A model generated the notes under the pieces. It saw only the letters and a list, made by a program, of their open reading frames with translations. It did no database searches and was not told where the DNA came from. This document shows, one piece after another, positions 43,174 through 54,300 of a stretch of 64,000 bases of DNA. This DNA comes from Auanema rhodensis. Lineage: Eukaryota > Nematoda > Chromadorea > Rhabditida > Rhabditidae. The first letter of the stretch is position 1; the number at the start of each line of letters is the position of its first letter. The translations under genes and the position numbers were made by a program. The stretch lies in the NCBI GenBank assembly GCA_964057225.1, contig OZ059896.1:20890501-20954500 (forward strand). Direction: 5' to 3'.

Positions 43174-46100
43174 TCGTTTGAAAAATGATGCATTAGTGTA
43201 TGTTGAGTTTCCATGTACACTCAACATTGCTTCCAAAAACATTTTGACAAAAATTTTTTCGAAAAATTTCAAAATAATTTAGCAAAAAGTAGATGTTTTT
43301 AGATTCCATTTTTCAAGGCAAAGACGATAAACAATGTTATTCAACGAAAAAATTAATTTTTCAGGGTGAAAATCGAGGATATAAGTGTGAACTTATATCA
43401 GTTGATATCTCGGTGCATTTTCAAGCTAGCGCAAATCTGATAACACAGATCGACGCAGCTTAAAAATCCGCATCGAATGCACTATACTACATTGAGAAAC
43501 GCTTGATACAAAAATTAGTTATGATCGTTTGAAAAATGATGCATTAGTGTATGTTGAGTTTCCATGTACACTCAACATTGCTTCCAAAAACATTTTGACA
43601 AAAATTTTTTCGAAAAATTTCAAGATAATTTAGCAAAAAGTAGATGTTTTTAGATTCCTTTTTTTAAGGCAAAGACGATAGACAATGTTATTCAACGAAA
43701 AAATTAATTCTTCAGGGTGAAAATCGAGGATATAAGTGTGAACTTATATCAGTTGATATCTCGGTGCATTTTCAAGCTAGCGCAAATCTGATAACACAGA
43801 TCGACGCAGCTTAAAAATCCGCATCGAATGCACTATACTACATTGAGAAACGCTTGATACAAAAATTAGTTATGATCGTTTGAAAAATGATGCATTAGTG
43901 TATGTTGAGTTTCCATGTACACTCAACATTGCTTCCAAAAACATTTTGACAAAAATTTTTTCGAAAAATTTCAGAATAATTTAGCAAAAAGTAGATGTTT
44001 TTAGATTCCTTTTTTTAAGGCAAAGACGATAGACAATGTTATTCAACGAAAAAATTAATTCTTCAGGGTGAAAATCGAGGATATAAGTGTGAACTTATAT
44101 CAGTTGATATCTCGGTGCATTTTCAAGCTAGCGCAAATCTGATAACACAGATCGACGCAGCTTAAAAATCCGCATCGAATGCACTATACTACATTGAGAA
44201 ACGCTTGATACAAAAATTAGTTATGATCGTTTGAAAAATGATGCATTAGTGTATGTTGAGTTTCCATGTACACTCAACATTGCTTCCAAAAACATTTTGA
44301 CAAAAATTTTTTCGAAAAATTTCAAAATAATTTAGCAAAAAGTAGATGTTTTTAGATTCCATTTTTCAAGGCAAAGACGATAGACAATGTTATTCAACGA
44401 AAAAATTAATTCTTCAGGGTGAAAATCGAGGATATAAGTGTGAACTTATATCAGTTGATATCTCGGTGCATTTTCAAGCTAGCGCAAATCTGATAACACA
44501 GATCGACGCAGCTTAAAAATCCGCATCGAATGCACTATACTACATTGAGAAACGCTTGATACAAAAATTAGTTATGATCGTTTGAAAAATGATGCATTAG
44601 TGTATGTTGAGTTTCCATGTACACTCAACATTGCTTCCAAAAACATTTTGACAAAAATTTTTTCGAAAAATTTCAAAATAATTTAGCAAAAAGTAGATGT
44701 TTTTAGATTCCATTTTTCAAGGCAAAGACGATAAACAATGTTATTCAACGAAAAAATTAATTTTTCAGGGTGAAAATCGAGGATATAAGTGTGAACTTAT
44801 ATCAGTTGATATCTCGGTGCATTTTCAAGCTAGCGCAAATCTGATAACACAGATCGACGCAGCTTAAAAATCCGCATCGAATGCACTATACTACATTGAG
44901 AAACGCTTGATACAAAAATTAGTTATGATCGTTTGAAAAATGATGCATTAGTGTATGTTGAGTTTCCATGTACACTCAACATTGCTTCCAAAAACATTTT
45001 GACAAAAATTTTTTCGAAAAATTTCAAGATAATTTAGCAAAAAGTAGATGTTTTTAGATTCCTTTTTTTAAGGCAAAGACGATAGACAATGTTATTCAAC
45101 GAAAAAATTAATTCTTCAGGGTGAAAATCGAGGATATAAGTGTGAACTTATATCAGTTGATATCTCGGTGCATTTTCAAGCTAGCGCAAATCTGATAACA
45201 CAGATCGACGCAGCTTAAAAATCCGCATCGAATGCACTATACTACATTGAGAAACGCTTGATACAAAAATTAGTTATGATCGTTTGAAAAATGATGCATT
45301 AGTGTATGTTGAGTTTCCATGTACACTCAACATTGCTTCCAAAAACATTTTGACAAAAATTTTTTCGAAAAATTTCAAAATAATTTAGCAAAAAGTAGAT
45401 GTTTTTAGATTCCATTTTTCAAGGCAAAGACGATAGACAATGTTATTCAACGAAAAAATTAATTCTTCAGGGTGAAAATCGAGGATATAAGTGTGAACTT
45501 ATATCAGTTGATATCTCGGTGCATTTTCAAGCTAGCGCAAATCTGATAACACAGATCGACGCAGCTTAAAAATCCGCATCGAATGCACTATACTACATTG
45601 AGAAACGCTTGATACAAAAATTAGTTATGATCGTTTGAAAAATGATGCATTAGTGTATGTTGAGTTTCCATGTACACTCAACATTGCTTCCAAAAACATT
45701 TTGACAAAAATTTTTTCGAAAAATTTCAGAATAATTTAGCAAAAAGTAGATGTTTTTAGATTCCTTTTTTTAAGGCAAAGACGATAGACAATGTTATTCA
45801 ACGAAAAAATTAATTCTTCAGGGTGAAAATCGAGGATATAAGTGTGAACTTATATCAGTTGATATCTCGGTGCATTTTCAAGCTAGCGCAAATCTGATAA
45901 CACAGATCGACGCAGCTTAAAAATCCGCATCGAATGCACTATACTACATTGAGAAACGCTTGATACAAAAATTAGTTATGATCGTTTGAAAAATGATGCA
46001 TTAGTGTATGTTGAGTTTCCATGTACACTCAACATTGCTTCCAAAAACATTTTGACAAAAATTTTTTCGAAAAATTTCAAAATAATTTAGCAAAAAGTAG

Positions 46101-48087
46101 ATGTTTTTAGATTCCATTTTTCAAGGCAAAGACGATAGACAATGTTATTCAACGAAAAAATTAATTCTTCAGGGTGAAAATCGAGGATATAAGTGTGAAC
46201 TTATATCAGTTGATATCTCGGTGCATTTTCAAGCTAGCGCAAATCTGATAACACAGATCGACGCAGCTTAAAAATCCGCATCGAATGCACTATACTACAT
46301 TGAGAAACGCTTGATACAAAAATTAGTTATGATCGTTTGAAAAATGATGCATTAGTGTATGTTGAGTTTCCATGTACACTCAACATTGCTTCCAAAAACA
46401 TTTTGACAAAAATTTTTTCGAAAAATTTCAAAATAATTTAGCAAAAAGTAGATGTTTTTAGATTCCATTTTTCAAGGCAAAGACGATAAACAATGTTATT
46501 CAACGAAAAAATTAATTTTTCAGGGTGAAAATCGAGGATATAAGTGTGAACTTATATCAGTTGATATCTCGGTGCATTTTCAAGCTAGCGCAAATCTGAT
46601 AACACAGATCGACGCAGCTTAAAAATCCGCATCGAATGCACTATACTACATTGAGAAACGCTTGATACAAAAATTAGTTATGATCGTTTGAAAAATGATG
46701 CATTAGTGTATGTTGAGTTTCCATGTACACTCAACATTGCTTCCAAAAACATTTTGACAAAAATTTTTTCGAAAAATTTCAAGATAATTTAGCAAAAAGT
46801 AGATGTTTTTAGATTCCTTTTTTTAAGGCAAAGACGATAGACAATGTTATTCAACGAAAAAATTAATTCTTCAGGGTGAAAATCGAGGATATAAGTGTGA
46901 ACTTATATCAGTTGATATCTCGGTGCATTTTCAAGCTAGCGCAAATCTGATAACACAGATCGACGCAGCTTAAAAATCCGCATCGAATGCACTATACTAC
47001 ATTGAGAAACGCTTGATACAAAAATTAGTTATGATCGTTTGAAAAATGATGCATTAGTGTATGTTGAGTTTCCATGTACACTCAACATTGCTTCCAAAAA
47101 CATTTTGACAAAAATTTTTTCGAAAAATTTCAAAATAATTTAGCAAAAAGTAGATGTTTTTAGATTCCATTTTTCAAGGCAAAGACGATAGACAATGTTA
47201 TTCAACGAAAAAATTAATTCTTCAGGGTGAAAATCGAGGATATAAGTGTGAACTTATATCAGTTGATATCTCGGTGCATTTTCAAGCTAGCGCAAATCTG
47301 ATAACACAGATCGACGCAGCTTAAAAATCCGCATCGAATGCACTATACTACATTGAGAAACGCTTGATACAAAAATTAGTTATGATCGTTTGAAAAATGA
47401 TGCATTAGTGTATGTTGAGTTTCCATGTACACTCAACATTGCTTCCAAAAACATTTTGACAAAAATTTTTTCGAAAAATTTCAGAATAATTTAGCAAAAA
47501 GTAGATGTTTTTAGATTCCATTTTTCAAGGCAAAGACGATAGACAATGTTATTCAACGAAAAAATTAATTCTTCAGGGTGAAAATCGAGGATATAAGTGT
47601 GAACTTATATCAGTTGATATCTCGGTGCATTTTCAAGCTAGCGCAAATCTGATAACACAGATCGACGCAGCTTAAAAATCCGCATCGAATGCACTATACT
47701 ACATTGAGAAACGCTTGATACAAAAATTAGTTATGATCGTTTGAAAAATGATGCATTAGTGTATGTTGAGTTTCCATGTACACTCAACATTGCTTCCAAA
47801 AACATTTTGACAAAAATTTTTTCGAAAAATTTCAAAATAATTTAGCAAAAAGTAGATGTTTTTAGATTCCATTTTTCAAGGCAAAGACGATAAACAATGT
47901 TATTCAACGAAAAAATTAATTCTTCAGGGTGAAAATCGAGGATATAAGTGTGAACTTATATCAGTTGATATCTCGGTGCATTTTCAAGCTAGCGCAAATC
48001 TGATAACACAGATCGACGCAGCTTAAAAATCCGCATCGAATGCACTATACTACATTGAGAAACGCTTGATACAAAAATTAGTTATGA
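43174..48087 (+). repeat. Higher-order pattern of 4, 5 and 5 monomers (units 124-127, 128-132, 133-137)
   Basis: Each block opens with a monomer carrying A157 and T186, followed by one carrying G100 with T135/T141. Units 126, 131 and 136 carry G99. The second and third blocks have a consensus monomer between the G100 and G99 monomers that the first lacks, so period 4 changes to period 5. Unit 136 has lost T135/T141 and unit 137 has A157. Confidence 0.75.
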
Positions 48088-48113
48088 TCGTTTGAAAAAT
48101 GATGCATTAGTGT

Positions 48114-48141
48114 ATGTTGAGTTTCCATGTACACTCAACAT
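48114..48141. repeat. 9-bp inverted repeat, 10-nt spacer (p27-54)
   Basis: ATGTTGAGT (p27-35) and ACTCAACAT (p46-54) are perfect reverse complements, separated by TTCCATGTAC. The element is present in every monomer I inspected, and I saw no variant in either arm, although other parts of the unit vary. It could extrude as a cruciform, fold as a hairpin in a satellite transcript, or bind a dimeric protein. None of these roles is shown by the sequence. Confidence 0.85.
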
Positions 48142-48168
48142 TGCTTCCAAAAACATTTTGACAAAAAT

Positions 48169-48180
48169 TTTTTCGAAAAA
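48169..48180. repeat. 12-bp T5-CG-A5 palindrome in a flanking A/T block (p82-93)
   Basis: TTTTTCGAAAAA is a perfect palindrome lying between AAAAAT and TTTC, with TTCGAA at its centre. It is conserved in nearly all monomers; unit 3 has T in place of one A on the right side. It is also the only stretch resembling the start of a CENP-B box (TTCG, then A five bases on), but the CGGG half is absent. Confidence 0.7.
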
Positions 48181-48291
48181 TTTCAAAATAATTTAGCAAA
48201 AAGTAGATGTTTTTAGATTCCATTTTTCAAGGCAAAGACGATAGACAATGTTATTCAACGAAAAAATTAATTCTTCAGGGTGAAAATCGAG

Positions 48292-48313
48292 GATATAAGT
48301 GTGAACTTATATC
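48292..48313. repeat. 9-bp inverted repeat with GTGA loop (p205-226)
   Basis: GATATAAGT (p205-213) and ACTTATATC (p218-226) pair perfectly around the four bases GTGA. In a plus-strand transcript the loop is GUGA, a GNRA tetraloop. Units 1, 9, 53 and 55 carry GTAA instead, which is also GNRA. T211 monomers (for example units 3, 12, 14 and 59) have one internal mismatch; T226 in units 150 and 158 gives a G-U pair in RNA. The arm ATATC can also pair with GATAT at p231-235 (spacer AGTT), so two hairpins compete. The motif places TATAAG on both strands; I do not call it a promoter. Confidence 0.8.
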
Positions 48314-48348
48314 AGTTGATATCTCGGTGCATTTTCAAGCTAGCGCAA

Positions 48349-48364
48349 ATCTGATAACACAGAT
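48349..48364. repeat. 5-bp inverted repeat (p262-277)
   Basis: ATCTG (p262-266) and CAGAT (p273-277) are complementary around ATAACA. T276 in several left-domain monomers (units 3, 12, 14, 90) and A264 in units 181-182 each break one pair without compensation, so there is no sign that this short stem is maintained. Confidence 0.55.
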
Positions 48365-51300
48365 CGACGCAGCTTAAAAATCCGCATCGAATGCACTATA
48401 CTACATTGAGAAACGCTTGATACAAAAATTAGTTATGATCGTTTGAAAAATGATGCATTAGTGTATGTTGAGTTTCCATGTACACTCAACATTGCTTCCA
48501 AAAACATTTTGACAAAAATTTTTTCGAAAAATTTCAAAATAATTTAGCAAAAAGTAGATGTTTTTAGATTCCATTTTTCAAGGCAAAGACGATAGACAAT
48601 GTTATTCAACGAAAAAATTAATTCTTCAGGGTGAAAATCGAGGATATAAGTGTGAACTTATATCAGTTGATATCTCGGTGCATTTTCAAGCTAGCGCAAA
48701 TCTGATAACACAGATCGACGCAGCTTAAAAATCCGCATCGAATGCACTATACTACATTGAGAAACGCTTGATACAAAAATTAGTTATGATCGTTTGAAAA
48801 ATGATGCATTAGTGTATGTTGAGTTTCCATGTACACTCAACATTGCTTCCAAAAACATTTTGACAAAAATTTTTTCGAAAAATTTCAAAATAATTTAGCA
48901 AAAAGTAGATGTTTTTAGATTCCATTTTTCAAGGCAAAGACGATAAACAATGTTATTCAACGAAAAAATTAATTCTTCAGGGTGAAAATCGAGGATATAA
49001 GTGTGAACTTATATCAGTTGATATCTCGGTGCATTTTCAAGCTAGCGCAAATCTGATAACACAGATCGACGCAGCTTAAAAATCCGCATCGAATGCACTA
49101 TACTACATTGAGAAACGCTTGATACAAAAATTAGTTATGATCGTTTGAAAAATGATGCATTAGTGTATGTTGAGTTTCCATGTACACTCAACATTGCTTC
49201 CAAAAACATTTTGACAAAAATTTTTTCGAAAAATTTCAAAATAATTTAGCAAAAAGTAGATGTTTTTAGATTCCATTTTTCAAGGCAAAGACGATAGACA
49301 ATGTTATTCAACGAAAAAATTAATTCTTCAGGGTGAAAATCGAGGATATAAGTGTGAACTTATATCAGTTGATATCTCGGTGCATTTTCAAGCTAGCGCA
49401 AATCTGATAACACAGATCGACGCAGCTTAAAAATCCGCATCGAATGCACTATACTACATTGAGAAACGCTTGATACAAAAATTAGTTATGATCGTTTGAA
49501 AAATGATGCATTAGTGTATGTTGAGTTTCCATGTACACTCAACATTGCTTCCAAAAACATTTTGACAAAAATTTTTTCGAAAAATTTCAAAATAATTTAG
49601 CAAAAAGTAGATGTTTTTAGATTCCATTTTTCAAGGCAAAGACGATAGACAATGTTATTCAACGAAAAAATTAATTCTTCAGGGTGAAAATCGAGGATAT
49701 AAGTGTGAACTTATATCAGTTGATATCTCGGTGCATTTTCAAGCTAGCGCAAATCTGATAACACAGATCGACGCAGCTTAAAAATCCGCATCGAATGCAC
49801 TATACTACATTGAGAAACGCTTGATACAAAAATTAGTTATGATCGTTTGAAAAATGATGCATTAGTGTATGTTGAGTTTCCATGTACACTCAACATTGCT
49901 TCCAAAAACATTTTGACAAAAATTTTTTCGAAAAATTTCAAAATAATTTAGCAAAAAGTAGATGTTTTTAGATTCCATTTTTCAAGGCAAAGACGATAGA
50001 CAATGTTATTCAACGAAAAAATTAATTCTTCAGGGTGAAAATCGAGGATATAAGTGTGAACTTATATCAGTTGATATCTCGGTGCATTTTCAAGCTAGCG
50101 CAAATCTGATAACACAGATCGACGCAGCTTAAAAATCCGCATCGAATGCACTATACTACATTGAGAAACGCTTGATACAAAAATTAGTTATGATCGTTTG
50201 AAAAATGATGCATTAGTGTATGTTGAGTTTCCATGTACACTCAACATTGCTTCCAAAAACATTTTGACAAAAATTTTTTCGAAAAATTTCAAAATAATTT
50301 AGCAAAAAGTAGATGTTTTTAGATTCCATTTTTCAAGGCAAAGACGATAAACAATGTTATTCAACGAAAAAATTAATTCTTCAGGGTGAAAATCGAGGAT
50401 ATAAGTGTGAACTTATATCAGTTGATATCTCGGTGCATTTTCAAGCTAGCGCAAATCTGATAACACAGATCGACGCAGCTTAAAAATCCGCATCGAATGC
50501 ACTATACTACATTGAGAAACGCTTGATACAAAAATTAGTTATGATCGTTTGAAAAATGATGCATTAGTGTATGTTGAGTTTCCATGTACACTCAACATTG
50601 CTTCCAAAAACATTTTGACAAAAATTTTTTCGAAAAATTTCAAAATAATTTAGCAAAAAGTAGATGTTTTTAGATTCCTTTTTTTAAGGCAAAGACGATA
50701 GACAATGTTATTCAACGAAAAAATTAATTCTTCAGGGTGAAAATCGAGGATATAAGTGTGAACTTATATCAGTTGATATCTCGGTGCATTTTCAAGCTAG
50801 CGCAAATCTGATAACACAGATCGACGCAGCTTAAAAATCCGCATCGAATGCACTATACTACATTGAGAAACGCTTGATACAAAAATTAGTTATGATCGTT
50901 TGAAAAATGATGCATTAGTGTATGTTGAGTTTCCATGTACACTCAACATTGCTTCCAAAAACATTTTGACAAAAATTTTTTCGAAAAATTTCAAAATAAT
51001 TTAGCAAAAAGTAGATGTTTTTAGATTCCATTTTTCAAGGCAAAGACGATAGACAATGTTATTCAACGAAAAAATTAATTCTTCAGGGTGAAAATCGAGG
51101 ATATAAGTGTGAACTTATATCAGTTGATATCTCGGTGCATTTTCAAGCTAGCGCAAATCTGATAACACAGATCGACGCAGCTTAAAAATCCGCATCGAAT
51201 GCACTATACTACATTGAGAAACGCTTGATACAAAAATTAGTTATGATCGTTTGAAAAATGATGCATTAGTGTATGTTGAGTTTCCATGTACACTCAACAT

Positions 51301-54300
51301 TGCTTCCAAAAACATTTTGACAAACATTTTTTCGAAAAATTTCAAAATAATTTAGCAAAAAGTAGATGTTTTTAGATTCCATTTTTCAAGGCAAAGACGA
51401 TAGACAATGTTATTCAACGAAAAAATTAATTCTTCAGGGTGAAAATCGAGGATATAAGTGTGAACTTATATCAGTTGAAATCTCGGTGCATTTTCAAGCT
51501 AGCGCAAATCTGATAACACAGATCGACGCAGCTTAAAAATCCGCATCGAATGCACTATACTACATTGAGAAACGCTTGATACAAAAATTAGTTATGATCG
51601 TTTGAAAAATGATGCATTAGTGTATGTTGAGTTTCCATGTACACTCAACATTGCTTCCAAAAACATTTTGACAAAAATTTTTTCGAAAAATTTCAAAATA
51701 ATTTAGCAAAAAGTAGATGTTTTTAGATTCCATTTTTCAAGGCAAAGACGATAGACAATGTTATTCAACGAAAAAATTAATTCTTCAGGGTGAAAATCGA
51801 GGATATAAGTGTGAACTTATATCAGTTGATATCTCGGTGCATTTTCAAGCTAGCGCAAATCTGATAACACAGATCGACGCAGCTTAAAAATCCGCATCGA
51901 ATGCACTATACTACATTGAGAAACGCTTGATACAAAAATTAGTTATGATCGTTTGAAAAATGATGCATTAGTGTATGTTGAGTTTCCATGTACACTCAAC
52001 ATTGCTTCCAAAAACATTTTGACAAAAATTTTTTCGAAAAATTTCAAAATAATTTAGCAAAAAGTAGATGTTTTTAGATTCCTTTTTTTAAGGCAAAGAC
52101 GATAGACAATGTTATTCAACGAAAAAATTAATTCTTCAGGGTGAAAATCGAGGATATAAGTGTGAACTTATATCAGTTGATATCTCGGTGCATTTTCAAG
52201 CTAGCGCAAATCTGATAACACAGATCGACGCAGCTTAAAAATCCGCATCGAATGCACTATACTACATTGAGAAACGCTTGATACAAAAATTAGTTATGAT
52301 CGTTTGAAAAATGATGCATTAGTGTATGTTGAGTTTCCATGTACACTCAACATTGCTTCCAAAAACATTTTGACAAAAATTTTTTCGAAAAATTTCAAAA
52401 TAATTTAGCAAAAAGTAGATGTTTTTAGATTCCATTTTTCAAGGCAAAGACGATAGACAATGTTATTCAACGAAAAAATTAATTCTTCAGGGTGAAAATC
52501 GAGGATATAAGTGTGAACTTATATTAGTTGATATCTCGGTGCATTTTCAAGCTAGCGCAAATCTGATAACACAGATCGACGCAGCTTAAAAATCCGCATC
52601 GAATGCACTATACTACATTGAGAAACGCTTGATACAAAAATTAGTTATGATCGTTTGAAAAATGATGCATTAGTGTATGTTGAGTTTCCATGTACACTCA
52701 ACATTGCTTCCAAAAACATTTTGACAAAAATTTTTTCGAAAAATTTCAAAATAATTTAGCAAAAAGTAGATGTTTTTAGATTCCATTTTTCAAGGCAAAG
52801 ACGATAGACAATGTTATTCAACGAAAAAATTAATTCTTCAGGGTGAAAATCGAGGATATAAGTGTGAACTTATATCAGTTGATATCTCGGTGCATTTTCA
52901 AGCTAGCGCAAATCTGATAACACAGATCGACGCAGCTTAAAAATCCGCATCGAATGCACTATACTACATTGAGAAACGCTTGATACAAAAATTAGTTATG
53001 ATCGTTTGAAAAATGATGCATTAGTGTATGTTGAGTTTCCATGTACACTCAACATTGCTTCCAAAAACATTTTGACAAAAATTTTTTCGAAAAATTTCAA
53101 AATAATTTAGCAAAAAGTAGATGTTTTTAGATTCCATTTTTCAAGGCAAAGACGATAGACAATGTTATTCAACGAAAAAATTAATTCTTCAGGGTGAAAA
53201 TCGAGGATATAAGTGTGAACTTATATCAGTTGATATCTCGGTGCATTTTCAAGCTAGCGCAAATCTGATAACACAGATCGACGCAGCTTAAAAATCCGCA
53301 TCGAATGCACTATACTACATTGAGAAACGCTTGATACAAAAATTAGTTATGATCGTTTGAAAAATGATGCATTAGTGTATGTTGAGTTTCCATGTACACT
53401 CAACATTGCTTCCAAAAACATTTTGACAAAAATTTTTTCGAAAAATTTCAAAATAATTTAGCAAAAAGTAGATGTTTTTAGATTCCATTTTTCAAGGCAA
53501 AGACGATAGACAATGTTATTCAACGAAAAAATTAATTCTTCAGGGTGAAAATCGAGGATATAAGTGTGAACTTATATCAGTTGATATCTCGGTGCATTTT
53601 CAAGCTAGCGCAAATCTGATAACACAGATCGACGCAGCTTAAAAATCCGCATCGAATGCACTATACTACATTGAGAAACGCTTGATACAAAAATTAGTTA
53701 TGATCGTTTGAAAAATGATGCATTAGTGTATGTTGAGTTTCCATGTACACTCAACATTGCTTCCAAAAACATTTTGACAAAAATTTTTTCGAAAAATTTC
53801 AAAATAATTTAGCAAAAAGTAGATGTTTTTAGATTCCATTTTTCAAGGCAAAGACGATAGACAATGTTATTCAACGAAAAAATTAATTCTTCAGGGTGAA
53901 AATCGAGGATATAAGTGTGAACTTATATCAGTTGATATCTCGGTGCATTTTCAAGCTAGCGCAAATCTGATAACACAGATCGACGCAGCTTAAAAATCCG
54001 CATCGAATGCACTATACTACATTGAGAAACGCTTGATACAAAAATTAGTTATGATCGTTTGAAAAATGATGCATTAGTGTATGTTGAGTTTCCATGTACA
54101 CTCAACATTGCTTCCAAAAACATTTTGACAAAAATTTTTTCGAAAAATTTCAAAATAATTTAGCAAAAAGTAGATGTTTTTAGATTCCATTTTTCAAGGC
54201 AAAGACGATAGACAATGTTATTCAACGAAAAAATTAATTCTTCAGGGTGAAAATCGAGGATATAAGTGTGAACTTATATCAGTTGATATCTCGGTGCATT

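Larger units (their letters stand above)
48088..48438 (+). repeat. Representative consensus monomer (unit 138)
   Basis: This monomer is a good example of the right-domain consensus and serves as the reference for within-unit positions; p1 is 48088. It has 54 C and 57 G by hand count of the consensus, and 12 CpG dinucleotides against about 8.8 expected. Stop codons occur in the forward frames that were inspected: TAG at p107 and p155, TGA at p194, TAA at p209, TGA at p215, TAG at p254 and TGA at p320 in one frame; TGA at p6, TAG at p21, TGA at p72, TAA at p102, TAG at p117 and TAA at p288 in another. The unit phase is arbitrary because no array border is in view. Confidence 0.9.

Noticed and set aside
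48172-48188. CENP-B box
   Set aside because: TTCG followed by four bases and A is present at p85-94, but the required CGGG part is missing (TCAA instead). The reverse-strand TTCGATGCGGA near p295-305 lacks the required A as well.
48292-48313. TATA-box promoter within each monomer
   Set aside because: TATAAG occurs on both strands only because it lies in an inverted repeat; there is no gene downstream and no other promoter element to support it.
48340-48420. Hammerhead ribozyme, as found in some satellites
   Set aside because: CTGATAA at p264-270 resembles the core start but not CTGANGA, and I could not place the matching GAAA and three stems.
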